A stretch of DNA of 15,815 nt from Sphingobacteriales bacterium (GTDB lineage: Bacteria; Bacteroidota; Bacteroidia; Chitinophagales; Chitinophagaceae), in the NCBI GenBank assembly GCA_004294195.1, contig REAQ01000114.1, positions 1 through 15,815 of the forward strand. The letters are read 5' to 3'. Below are positions 1-7,142 of the stretch, piece after piece. Both the position numbers and the translations under genes were made by a program. Each line of letters begins with the position of its first letter. Position 1 is the stretch's first letter. The notes under the pieces are model-generated. The model was not told the origin of the DNA and ran no database searches. It saw only the letters and a list, made by a program, of their open reading frames with translations.

Positions 1-1017
1 GGTTCATCGCTGAATTGCAGCAGCTGTCTAACGCCAACGGCTACCGTAAAAGAAGACGGACAAGTTCAGGTTTCCCTGCAAAACAATTATGGTTGCATAC
101 TAACGGGTAAGGCTACACTGAAAATCCTTCCACCGGACATGACCATCCGGATCACGGGAACAGAATGTTACAGCAATCAGGCTACCCTTGTTTATTTCAC
201 GATATGTATGAACAATGGATATAGCAATGTCTTTAAGAACATACCTGTGCGCTTTTATGCAGAAGATCCTGCAACCGGTAGCCGGAAGATCCTGGAACCC
301 CTGTTTCTGACGCCGGCGGGATCTGTACGGGATTGCGATAGTTTTTCGGCCATCGTACAATCTCCTGAGGGCAGTAAGATCTTTGCAGTGGTGAATGATC
401 AGGGTGGTCCCGTATTTCCGGATACTGCTTTTCAGGAGACGAATATCACCAATAATATTGCAGATGGTCTGGTGAAACGGTTTGTAGTTACTGCCATGCC
501 TGCCGATACTTTCATCTATCGCAACAGTACCCTTCAGTTGCAGGGAGCAGCCAGTGGTGGACAACTCACATCTTATTTCTGGACGCCGGCAGATATGTTG
601 TCCTGCGTACAGTGTCTGGAACCGGTTGTAAGGGTTCCTTATTCCAGGGAATACATTTTTACGGGAAAGAATCAGTACGAGTGTATTTCTTCGGATACGG
701 TACAGTTGAAAATGTTCACGGACGGACCCGTAAATATTCCCAACGCCTTTACCCCCAACGGAGACGGAAAGAATGACCGTTTCTATGTACTGGGTAGCCA
801 GGACATTGACCTGGTCAGCAGTTTTCAGATCTACGACCGGTATGGACAGATGGTGTTTCAGCAGCGAAATGTACCACCAAATGATCCCGTATTTGGCTGG
901 AACGGTGAGATCCGCAACGGCGAGCGTGCAAGCGGTACTTTTGTATACAGCATTGTTATTCGTTTCAAGAGCGGAAGGGACCAGCTGTACAAGGGCACCA
1001 TTACCGTGATTAGGTGA
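1..1017 (+). CDS. 3' part of a T9SS-exported surface protein with CHU_C / gliding-type C-terminal domain
   Basis: The reading frame is open from the first base, so the start lies outside the window; 338 residues are visible. The last ~90 residues, beginning at IPNAFTPNGDGKNDRF (near base 736), match the gliding-motility-associated C-terminal domain (CHU_C, TIGR04131/PF13585). This domain acts as a type B sorting signal for the type IX secretion system, so the mature protein is expected outside the cell or on its surface. Before it lies a PKD-like module with an SCVQC cysteine pair and a typical SYFWTP strand. A similar cysteine pair (NCSSC) at the very start suggests a repeated module. Residues ~47-150 resemble a CARDB-like beta domain (NNG, then PVRFYAEDP), which is a weak call. 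Such proteins are usually very long adhesins or matrix proteins; the ligand cannot be told from this part. The TGA stop is at 1015-1017. The C-terminal domain is secure, the overall role is not. Confidence 0.93.
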   Translation, partial: GSSLNCSSCLTPTATVKEDGQVQVSLQNNYGCILTGKATLKILPPDMTIRITGTECYSNQATLVYFTICMNNGYSNVFKNIPVRFYAEDPATGSRKILEPLFLTPAGSVRDCDSFSAIVQSPEGSKIFAVVNDQGGPVFPDTAFQETNITNNIADGLVKRFVVTAMPADTFIYRNSTLQLQGAASGGQLTSYFWTPADMLSCVQCLEPVVRVPYSREYIFTGKNQYECISSDTVQLKMFTDGPVNIPNAFTPNGDGKNDRFYVLGSQDIDLVSSFQIYDRYGQMVFQQRNVPPNDPVFGWNGEIRNGERASGTFVYSIVIRFKSGRDQLYKGTITVIR

Positions 1018-1138
1018 GAATAGTCACTGTGTTCACTATGCACTTTTACTAATTTTATGGTATGACAGAAAAAGGACTTACATGGGTCAGCAGATCCCTC
1101 CGATGGGGTTTGGGATCGATCTTTATCGCAGTAGGCAT

Positions 1139-1981
1139 CTAATGGGGCTCGTTACTTTTCAGGTGATGTTCACTGATGGGGCGTCCGCAATGCGGACAAT
1201 GGATATCTGAATGGCCTTTTGTTTTTCTGCTTTCTTCCAGGAAGCCGGCAGTGATGATACCAGCGGGCATGGCAAGGATGGCTACGCCGATGATGAGGAT
1301 CCCTCCGGTGAAAAACTGGCCAAGGGGCGTGATCGGGATCATATCACCATAGCCAACAGTTGTTAGTGTCACTACGGCCCACCATAGGGTTTTGGGAATG
1401 CTGCTGAATTGTTTCCCATTCTCCAGATGTTCAGCAAAATACACGAGGGACGCAGCGATGAGGATCAGGAAAATACCCATGACAAATGCTACCCAGAGTT
1501 CCTTGGCACGACTTTTAAAAACATTGATCACCATACGGGTGGTGCGCATATAGTGGGTAAGCCTGAACAATCGAAGGAAGCGCATAAGCCTTAGGATCCG
1601 GAGAATACGAAGATCAAGGCCAATGGCCAGATGCAGATAATAGGGGACGATGGCCAGCAGATCGATCAATGCGCCTACACTCAGCATGTACTTGAGGCGC
1701 CCCTGCCATGAATTCTTGTACTCATCTGCGTGTACGCAGGTCCATACCCTAAGGATGTATTCTACAGTAAAAATAAATACGGAAAAACGATCAAAGTTGG
1801 TAAAAAACTGCGCATACGGATCATGTATCGAGGGCACTGTTTCCAGCATAACTGCTACTACATTCAGCAGGATGAGCAAGATGATAAAACCGTTGATCAG
1901 TTTATCCCATCTGCTGTTGCCTATTTCCGGGTGTAGTAATACAAAGATCTTTCGCCTGATGGTATAGTAAGGATTGGGCAT
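1139..1981 (-). CDS. Voltage-gated-type potassium channel (six transmembrane helices)
   Basis: This predicts a 280-residue inner-membrane K+ channel of the Kv superfamily. The selectivity filter TTVGYGD sits between S5 and S6, preceded by the pore-helix motif TLWWAVVTL. S4 is textbook: six arginines at every third residue (about residues 125-140), so gating by membrane potential is plausible. S2 has an acidic residue (FTVEYILRVW) and S3 has IDLLAIVPYY. After S6 comes a short cytosolic tail with CPHC followed by paired histidines (SEHH), possibly a small metal-binding knuckle; there is no RCK or cyclic-nucleotide domain. The frame also has an ATG nine codons upstream (2008). I prefer the start at 1981 because it gives the usual basic MPNPYYTIRRK N-terminus and leaves room for a short leader after the putative promoter. 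The gene converges with the surface-protein gene and diverges from nuoA. No functional link to complex I is evident beyond shared membrane energetics. Confidence 0.92.
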   Translation of the reverse strand: MPNPYYTIRRKIFVLLHPEIGNSRWDKLINGFIILLILLNVVAVMLETVPSIHDPYAQFFTNFDRFSVFIFTVEYILRVWTCVHADEYKNSWQGRLKYMLSVGALIDLLAIVPYYLHLAIGLDLRILRILRLMRFLRLFRLTHYMRTTRMVINVFKSRAKELWVAFVMGIFLILIAASLVYFAEHLENGKQFSSIPKTLWWAVVTLTTVGYGDMIPITPLGQFFTGGILIIGVAILAMPAGIITAGFLEESRKTKGHSDIHCPHCGRPISEHHLKSNEPH

Positions 1982-2005
1982 CAGGCCTAATATACAAAAA
2001 CTGCC

Positions 2006-2040
2006 CAAATTATAGGGGCAAGGGTATTCTATGACCTAAA
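2006..2040 (-). promoter_or_regulatory. Possible Bacteroidota-type promoter for the channel gene
   Basis: On the minus strand TATAATTTG (2014-2006) resembles the Bacteroidota -7 element TAnnTTTG. A TTTAGG (2040-2035) lies about 20 bases upstream, near the -33 TTTG position. Transcription would begin around 2000, just upstream of the ATG at 1981, which favours that start over the one at 2008. Neither box is a perfect match. Confidence 0.25.
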
Positions 2041-2136
2041 TCATGTGCAGTTGAAAAAACCCTCATATTTCTGATGCGCCTGATGGCAAACATTTGCCTT
2101 GTCAAACCAAGGCTGTTTGTACAGTCCCACAAATAA

Positions 2137-2169
2137 TTTTTGTGACGGCTGAATAAATCAGTATAATAG
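2137..2169 (+). promoter_or_regulatory. Possible promoter of the nuo operon
   Basis: TTTTTG (2137-2142), a 19-base spacer, then TATAATAG (2162-2169) gives the spacing of a Bacteroidota -33/-7 promoter, with a -7 box only partly like TAnnTTTG. It would leave a very short leader before the nuoA ATG at 2187. A second pairing, TTTG at 2116-2119 with TAATTTTTG at 2134-2142, has a better -7 box but too short a spacer (14 bases). The 178 bases between the channel and nuoA show no other clear signal. Confidence 0.3.
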
Positions 2170-2186
2170 TAGATCGAATATTTGCC

Positions 2187-2540
2187 ATGATGGGACCTGT
2201 CTCCATGATCGTATTAACGCTTGCTGCGGTTACATTCTCCGTTATCGCCATCCTGATGTCGAAGGCGGTTCTGAAGGGATCGGTGAACAAGCAGAAGCTG
2301 GAGCCTTATGAGTGTGGGATACCTACCACCGGTAAGACCTGGATCCAGTTCAATGTGGGCTATTACCTTTTCGCATTGATCTTTTTGATTTTTGATGTAG
2401 AGCTGGTTTTTCTTTATCCCTGGGCAGTGGTGGTTAAGAAAGTGGGCGTACTGGCCCTGGTTGAGATCATTATTTTCTTTTTCATATTGTTCCTTGGCTT
2501 TCTTTATGCGCATAAGAAAGGTGCGTTGAAGTGGAGCTAG
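2187..2540 (+). CDS. nuoA: Complex I subunit NuoA (membrane)
   Basis: Small membrane subunit of the proton-pumping quinone oxidoreductase (ND3 / Nqo7 family), 117 residues with three predicted transmembrane helices. The family signature is complete: KLEPYECG at residues 37-44, on the loop that contacts the quinone pocket and contains its exposed cysteine (C43). It is followed by [11 protein letters not shown] and [15 protein letters not shown] in the second helix region, with the conserved acidic pair D70 and E72. The length is close to the short Thermus form and shorter than the E. coli protein. First gene of the nuo operon; nuoB follows after 19 bases. No Shine-Dalgarno is visible before the ATG, as is usual in Bacteroidota. 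Confidence 0.97.
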   Translation: MMGPVSMIVLTLAAVTFSVIAILMSKAVLKGSVNKQKLEPYECGIPTTGKTWIQFNVGYYLFALIFLIFDVELVFLYPWAVVVKKVGVLALVEIIIFFFILFLGFLYAHKKGALKWS

Positions 2541-2559
2541 GCAAAATGTCAAACATACT

Positions 2560-3108
2560 ATGGCATCACAGGAAGGACAAAGGCCCGTTACTGAATTTCC
2601 CGGGCAGGTGCACCAGACACCATCGGGAGGCATCCTTACCGGCGCGATCGATGATGTGATCAATTGGGCAAGAAGCAACTCGCTCTGGCCGCTCACGTTC
2701 GGCACCAGTTGCTGCGCCATTGAGATGATGTCTACGGCTTCAGCTAAGTACGACTGGTCCAGGTTTGGATTTGAAGTGGCGAGGGCCACCCCAAGGCAGG
2801 CGGACCTGATCATCATTGCCGGAACCATCGTGAATAAGATGGCGCCAGTGTTGAAAAGGCTGTATGACCAGATTCCAGATCCGAAATATGTGATTGCGAT
2901 GGGCGCCTGCGCTACCAGCGGTGGCCCTTTTTTTTATAATACGTATTCAGTAGTAAAAGGTGCTGACCATGTGATCCCTGTGGATGTATACATCGCAGGG
3001 TGCCCGCCGCGACCGGAAGCACTTTTGCATGCATTGATTACACTGCAAGAGAAGATAAAGAGTGGAGGTAAGCGGGAACGGATTGATATTGATCTAAGTA
3101 AAAAGTAA
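2560..3108 (+). CDS. nuoB: Complex I subunit NuoB (N2 iron-sulfur cluster)
   Basis: Peripheral-arm subunit (PSST / Nqo6) that carries the terminal [4Fe-4S] cluster N2, which passes electrons to the quinone. All four ligands are present: the adjacent pair C51-C52 in [11 protein letters not shown]117 in MGACATSGG, and C148 in [11 protein letters not shown]. The arginine-rich [15 protein letters not shown] segment typical of the family is intact. Its 182 residues are normal. The first ~25 residues are polar and poorly conserved in style. The start at 2560 is the only sensible in-frame ATG; an ATG at 2546 is out of frame. nuoC begins 3 bases after the stop. Confidence 0.97.
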   Translation: MASQEGQRPVTEFPGQVHQTPSGGILTGAIDDVINWARSNSLWPLTFGTSCCAIEMMSTASAKYDWSRFGFEVARATPRQADLIIIAGTIVNKMAPVLKRLYDQIPDPKYVIAMGACATSGGPFFYNTYSVVKGADHVIPVDVYIAGCPPRPEALLHALITLQEKIKSGGKRERIDIDLSKK

Positions 3109-3111
3109 ACA

Positions 3112-3567
3112 ATGGAGCGGGAGGAACTACAACAATACTTAGGTGGTCTTGGAAGCCTGACTTTTGAGGAAGGAGGTGAGTGGATCAATCTATTCGTAGA
3201 GTCCGGGGATTTCAGGGCACTGATGGAACAGTTGCGAAGAGATGAGCAACTGGGTTTTGATTATCTGTTCTGTCTGACCTGTGTTGATTTCAAGACCCAC
3301 CTTACCATGGTGTATCATTTATCAAGTACTCGTTACCGTTATAATATTGTGGTGAAGAGTAAATTGGATCGTCAGCAGCCGGAGATCGAGACAGTGTGCG
3401 ATATCTGGCGGACGGCAGAGTTTCATGAGCGGGAAGTGTATGAGCTATTTGGCGTGAAGTTTATGAATCATCCTGACCTAAGGTTGCTGATCTTACCGGA
3501 AGGCTGGGAAGGAAAGAATCCGTTGCGGAAGGATTTTGAGGATGAGGTAAATATGATCAAACTATAA
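3112..3567 (+). CDS. nuoC: Complex I subunit NuoC (30 kDa), separate from NuoD
   Basis: Peripheral-arm structural subunit (30 kDa / Nqo5 family) that packs against NuoD and NuoI and holds no cofactor. The diagnostic stretch is at residues 105-142: HEREVYELFGVKF, HPDLR, then LPEGWEGKNPLRKDF. Its 151 residues make it a short form, without the longer C-terminal tail of mitochondrial and Thermus proteins. The gene is not fused to nuoD, unlike the nuoCD fusion of enterobacteria. The stop TAA overlaps the next start as TAATG (3565-3569), which suggests translational coupling of C and D. Confidence 0.96.
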   Translation: MEREELQQYLGGLGSLTFEEGGEWINLFVESGDFRALMEQLRRDEQLGFDYLFCLTCVDFKTHLTMVYHLSSTRYRYNIVVKSKLDRQQPEIETVCDIWRTAEFHEREVYELFGVKFMNHPDLRLLILPEGWEGKNPLRKDFEDEVNMIKL

Positions 3568-4691
3568 TGTATTCCACTACAGAACATATTGGCGTAAATG
3601 AACTGGGCGACATGATCATCAATGTTGGTCCCCAGCACCCTGCTACGCATGGTGTATTGCACCTGGTGATCACACTCAATGGTGAAACGGTGAAGAAAGT
3701 AGAACCGCACCTCGGATACATTCATCGATCCATAGAGAAAATGTGCGAGTCACTCAGCTACCGCCAATTCATTTATTCTACCAGTAGAATGGATTACCTC
3801 TCTTCGCATATCAACAACCATGGCTGTGCCCTGGCGGTGGAGAAGGGTTTGCAGGTAGAGATTCCCGCGCGTGCGGAAGTGATCCGCGTGTTGATGGGTG
3901 AGCTTACCCGTGTGGCTTCGCATATTCTGTGGTGGGGTGCATTGGCGATGGACATCGGTGCCTTCACGCCCTTTTTTCATGCCTTCCGCGAGCGTGAAAT
4001 GATCAATGAAATTATGGAAGAAACCTGCGGTGCCAGGCTTACCATGAATTATATGGTTCCGGGAGGAGTGATGTTTGACCTTCATCCCAATTTCCATAAA
4101 AGGGTGAAGGCCTTGTTGCAGCAATTCAAAGATAAGCTTGATGAATATGATGAACTGGTAACGTATAATACCATCTTCATCAATCGTACCAAAGGAGTGG
4201 GATTTATCAGTGCCGAGGACGCCATCAGTTATGGCATGAGCGGCCCGTCTGCACGCGCTTCCGGCGTGAGTTGTGATATCCGGAAGATCTATCCTTATGG
4301 CATGTATGATAAAGTGCAGTTTGATGAAGTGTTGCTGCAAGAGGGTGATACCTATGCAAGGTATTTGGTAAGGATGCAAGAGATCCGCCAGAGTTTGTCC
4401 ATCATTGAGCAATTGATCGATAATATCCCGGAGGGAGATTTTCAAGCCAAGACAAAAGCCGTGTTGAAATTGCCAAAGGGAGAGTATTATTCGAGGGTGG
4501 AAACGGCGCGCGGTGAGTTTGGCGTTTACATCGTAAGTGAGGGCGGCATGACGCCTTATAGGATCAAGTTCCGCTCGCCTGGATTTTCAAACCTCAGTGC
4601 GTTGGATCATATGACCAGAGGGTCAAAGATCGGAGACCTGGTGGCTACGATGGGGAGTTTGGATTTGGTGATACCGGACATAGATCGGTAA
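3567..4691 (+). CDS. nuoD: Complex I subunit NuoD (49 kDa, quinone site)
   Basis: Peripheral-arm subunit (49 kDa / Nqo4), related to the large subunit of NiFe hydrogenases, which forms most of the quinone-binding pocket with NuoB. The signature GPQHPATHGVLHLV is at residues 21-34; H28 corresponds to the quinone-headgroup histidine and Y77 in SRMDYLSS to the quinone-binding tyrosine. Further conserved blocks are EPHLGYIHRSIEK, ELTRVASHILWWG and the C-terminal GDLVATMGSLDLVIPDIDR. Its 374 residues are close to other unfused NuoD proteins. The next gene is nuoH, 16 bases on. Where many operons place nuoE, nuoF and nuoG there is nothing here. Confidence 0.97.
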   Translation: MYSTTEHIGVNELGDMIINVGPQHPATHGVLHLVITLNGETVKKVEPHLGYIHRSIEKMCESLSYRQFIYSTSRMDYLSSHINNHGCALAVEKGLQVEIPARAEVIRVLMGELTRVASHILWWGALAMDIGAFTPFFHAFREREMINEIMEETCGARLTMNYMVPGGVMFDLHPNFHKRVKALLQQFKDKLDEYDELVTYNTIFINRTKGVGFISAEDAISYGMSGPSARASGVSCDIRKIYPYGMYDKVQFDEVLLQEGDTYARYLVRMQEIRQSLSIIEQLIDNIPEGDFQAKTKAVLKLPKGEYYSRVETARGEFGVYIVSEGGMTPYRIKFRSPGFSNLSALDHMTRGSKIGDLVATMGSLDLVIPDIDR

Positions 4692-4707
4692 TTCGGCAAT
4701 TAATGTG

Positions 4708-5784
4708 ATGATTAGTTTTTCAGAAATAGCATCTTCTGTTCATCAATGGCTCAACAGTCATTTGTCGCCCGCATGGGTGCTGACGGTTGAGATGGTGATT
4801 GTTGGTGTGGCGGCCATCGCGTTGTTTGCCTTGCTGGGGCTGGTTTTGGTGATCATGGAGCGAAAAGTAGCGGCGTATATGCAGATCCGTTTGGGGCCGA
4901 ACAGGGTTGGTCCAAAAGGGATGTTGCAGTCTACGGCAGATACGGTGAAATTGCTTGTAAAGGAAGGCATCACGCCTGCAGGCGCAGATAAGTTTATGTT
5001 CAACCTTGCGCCGTTCATCGCGATGATCACGGCGATGTTGTTATTAGCCCCGCTCGGTTTTGCAAAAGATTTCCAGATCTGGGATCTAAATATCGGGGTG
5101 CTATATGTAACAGCCGTTTCGTCTCTTTCCGTCATAGCTATCCTGATGGCCGGATGGAGCAGTAACAACAAGTATTCGCTATTGGGTGCCATGCGCAGTG
5201 GCGCACAGATTGTGAGTTATGAACTCAGTGCCGGATTGGCTATCATGACCATTGTAGTATTGACGGGCAGCTTACAGTTGAGTGAGATCGTTGAGTCGCA
5301 ACGTAATGGCTGGTGGATCTTCAAGGGTCATCTGCCCGCCCTAATAGCATTTGTCATCTTCATCATCGCAGTAACAGCAGAAACCAACCGCGCACCTTTT
5401 GATCTTGCAGAAGCAGAATCTGAATTGACGGCAGGTTTTCACACGGAATACTCGGGGATGAAGTTCGCCTTGTTTTTCCTGGCGGAATATATCAATGTGT
5501 TTACTGTGTGTGCCATTGGCGCCACATTGTTCCTCGGCGGATGGATGCCTTTTCATATCGGGAACTGGGAAGGGTTTAACCATGTGATGGACTATATCCC
5601 TTCCTCGATCTGGTTTTTTGGGAAAACCTTCTTTTTGATTTTTGTGATCATGTGGTTCAGGTGGACTTTTCCAAGATTGCGGATTGATCAGTTGCTGGAT
5701 CTGGAATGGAAATACCTTTTGCCGATCAGCATGTTCAATATTATTCTGGTGACGGTGATTGCGATTTACCATTTACATGGATGA
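4708..5784 (+). CDS. nuoH: Complex I subunit NuoH (membrane, quinone channel)
   Basis: Membrane subunit (ND1 / Nqo8) linking the peripheral and membrane arms and forming the entry to the quinone channel; about eight transmembrane helices in 358 residues. Conserved blocks are IMERKVAAYMQIRLGPNRVG (residues 49-68), ADTVKLLVKEGITP, SLLGAMRSGAQIVSYE, then AETNRAPFDLAEAESELTAG with the acidic cluster of the E channel, and RWTFPRLRIDQLL near the C-terminus. The start is ambiguous: GTG at 4705 directly precedes ATG at 4708 in the same frame. I chose the ATG. An ATG at 4703 is in another frame. No Shine-Dalgarno is visible. Confidence 0.97.
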   Translation: MISFSEIASSVHQWLNSHLSPAWVLTVEMVIVGVAAIALFALLGLVLVIMERKVAAYMQIRLGPNRVGPKGMLQSTADTVKLLVKEGITPAGADKFMFNLAPFIAMITAMLLLAPLGFAKDFQIWDLNIGVLYVTAVSSLSVIAILMAGWSSNNKYSLLGAMRSGAQIVSYELSAGLAIMTIVVLTGSLQLSEIVESQRNGWWIFKGHLPALIAFVIFIIAVTAETNRAPFDLAEAESELTAGFHTEYSGMKFALFFLAEYINVFTVCAIGATLFLGGWMPFHIGNWEGFNHVMDYIPSSIWFFGKTFFLIFVIMWFRWTFPRLRIDQLLDLEWKYLLPISMFNIILVTVIAIYHLHG

Positions 5785-5804
5785 TCTTTTAGAATTAAAC
5801 GAAT

Positions 5805-6281
5805 ATGTTTATTGTAGATTATATAAAAAGTATTTACGGTGCGATGAAGTCGATGGGGACGGGTATGAAACGAACCGCCTACTATTTCACGCACCATAAA
5901 GAGATCATCACGGAGCAGTATCCGGATAACCGGGATACGCTGGTGCTGCCGGAACGGTTCAGGGGCGAAGTGGTGATGACGCATACGGAACAAAATGAGC
6001 ACCGGTGCACCGGATGCACGGCCTGTGAACTGGCTTGTCCAAACGGAACGATCAAAATAGTGACCAAGTTTGACATCAGTCCTGAAGGAAAGAAAAAGAA
6101 GGCGGTTGATAAGTTTATCTATCACCTTGAATTGTGTACGATGTGCAATCTGTGTATCGAGGCCTGCCCCACCAATGCGATCAAGATGGCGCAGAGTTTT
6201 GAACACAGTGTGTTCGATAGAAGCCAGCTGACCAAGGTGTTGAATCAGCCGGGGTCTAAACTGGAAGAAGGCGTGGAATAG
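5805..6281 (+). CDS. nuoI: Complex I subunit NuoI (two [4Fe-4S] clusters)
   Basis: Ferredoxin-like peripheral-arm subunit (TYKY / Nqo9) carrying clusters N6a and N6b, which lead electrons to N2 in NuoB. Both ligand sets are complete: C68, C71, C74 (HRCTGCTACELACP) with C78, and C111, C114, C117 (LCTMCNLCIEACP) with C121. The N-terminal amphipathic region and the QYPDNRDTLVLPERFRG block before the clusters are typical. The protein has 158 residues and a short tail. Because this operon lacks NuoEFG, NuoI together with NuoB would be the first clusters reached by an external donor such as ferredoxin; that role is inferred. The stop TAG starts the heptad repeat placed before nuoJ. Confidence 0.97.
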   Translation: MFIVDYIKSIYGAMKSMGTGMKRTAYYFTHHKEIITEQYPDNRDTLVLPERFRGEVVMTHTEQNEHRCTGCTACELACPNGTIKIVTKFDISPEGKKKKAVDKFIYHLELCTMCNLCIEACPTNAIKMAQSFEHSVFDRSQLTKVLNQPGSKLEEGVE

Positions 6282-6302
6282 CCAATAGCCAATAGCATTT
6301 TT
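6277..6302 (+). repeat. 7-base tandem repeat between nuoI and nuoJ
   Basis: AATAGCC is repeated twice and followed by a partial third copy AATAGC (6277-6296), then ATTTTT directly before the nuoJ ATG at 6303. The first copy overlaps the GAA-TAG end of nuoI. A diverged element with the same 7-base period, the same phase relative to a GAA-TAG stop and the same T-run lies at 12346-12372. It fills the whole nuoI/nuoJ spacer and may affect initiation of nuoJ, but its function is unknown. Confidence 0.7.
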
Positions 6303-6812
6303 ATGAATGGATCTACCATTGTTTTTTATCTTCTTGGCCTGATGAGCATCGTCAGTGCGGTGTTGTCTGTTACTTCAAGACAGATTTTCCGTTCTGCGAT
6401 TTATCTTTTGTTTACACTCATCGGTATTGCCGGATTATATTTCTGGATGGACTACCAGTTCATTGCGGCGGTGCAGATCGTTGTGTATGTTGGCGGCATA
6501 GCCGTCCTGATCATATTTTCCATTTTTCTTACCCAGCAGTCTGGTGAGCAATTGCCGGAGGTGCCAGTTTCCCGCGCGGTAGCGGGAGCCATAGCAGTGA
6601 TGTCGGGCCTTGCACTGGTGTTGGTCCTGATGGACCGATATGGATTTTCAGGTTTATCTGATCCTGGTCCTGCTCCTTCTGTTGCAGCTATTGGAGAGAA
6701 AATGCTCGATATTAACGGTTATGCATTACCGTTTGAAGTGGTCAGTATATTATTGTTGGCAGCCATGGTGGGATGCATCGTCATCGCCATGCGCAAAAAA
6801 TCACAGGTATGA
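6303..6812 (+). CDS. nuoJ: Complex I subunit NuoJ (membrane)
   Basis: Membrane subunit (ND6 / Nqo10), 169 residues with five predicted helices. The helix with the conserved pi-bulge and proton-path residues is recognisable at residues 50-76: the run FIAAVQIVVYVGGIAVLIIF, with the family tyrosine Y62. The last helix FEVVSILLLAAMVGCIVIAM (144-163) is also typical. A polar, proline-rich loop (about residues 112-140) lies between helices 4 and 5. The stop overlaps the nuoK start as ATGA (6809-6812), suggesting translational coupling. Confidence 0.95.
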   Translation: MNGSTIVFYLLGLMSIVSAVLSVTSRQIFRSAIYLLFTLIGIAGLYFWMDYQFIAAVQIVVYVGGIAVLIIFSIFLTQQSGEQLPEVPVSRAVAGAIAVMSGLALVLVLMDRYGFSGLSDPGPAPSVAAIGEKMLDINGYALPFEVVSILLLAAMVGCIVIAMRKKSQV

Positions 6813-7126
6813 ATGTTGAACCTGGCTTGTTTCATTTTTTAGTCATCGGAGCGGTGTTGTTTTTCATCGGCATCTATGGATTTCTCACGCGGAGAAACCT
6901 GATCACAATGCTGATGAGTGTTGAATTGATCCTGAACTCAGTAAATATCAATTTTATCGCTTTTAATAAATATCTCTGGCCCGGTACACTGGATGGAAGT
7001 TTTTTCACCGTATTCATCATCGCCATCGCCGCCGCGGAAGCAGCTGTTGCCATCGCGATCATCATCAACCTGTTCCGCAGTCATCAGTCGATCAACGTTG
7101 AAGTAGCAGAGGAAATGAAATATTAA
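6809..7126 (+). CDS. nuoK: Complex I subunit NuoK (membrane)
   Basis: Small membrane subunit (ND4L / Nqo11) with three helices that carries two buried glutamates of the proton-transfer path. Both are present: E39 in NLITMLMSVELILNSVNINF and E77 in AIAAAEAAVAIAII. A longer frame reaches an ATG at 6773, but that segment (MHRHRHAQ...) lies inside nuoJ and is not NuoK-like. The start at 6809 gives 105 residues, the family length, and an ATGA overlap with nuoJ. nuoL starts 16 bases after the stop. Confidence 0.96.
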   Translation: MNVEPGLFHFLVIGAVLFFIGIYGFLTRRNLITMLMSVELILNSVNINFIAFNKYLWPGTLDGSFFTVFIIAIAAAEAAVAIAIIINLFRSHQSINVEVAEEMKY

Positions 7127-7142
7127 GGTAAAGACCGAAATC

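Noticed and set aside
1020..1043. Possible terminator between the surface-protein gene and the channel gene
   Set aside because: ATAGT and ACTAT can pair around a 10-base loop, but the stem is only 5 AT-rich pairs and no T-run follows.
2214..2828. 204-codon open frame antisense to nuoA and nuoB
   Set aside because: It spans the boundary of two well-supported genes on the opposite strand, has no family features and no promoter of its own.
3750..4445. 231-codon open frame antisense to nuoD
   Set aside because: It lies wholly inside nuoD, which has full family conservation. The predicted protein is His/Gln/Thr-rich with no recognisable domain, typical of a codon-bias shadow.
4692..4707. Remnants of nuoE, nuoF or nuoG between nuoD and nuoH
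   Set aside because: The spacer is 16 bases with no coding similarity; if these genes were ever here, no trace remains in it.
6773..6808. Twelve-residue N-terminal extension of NuoK
   Set aside because: This segment is inside nuoJ and would start NuoK with MHRHRHAQKITG. The family length and the ATGA overlap favour 6809.
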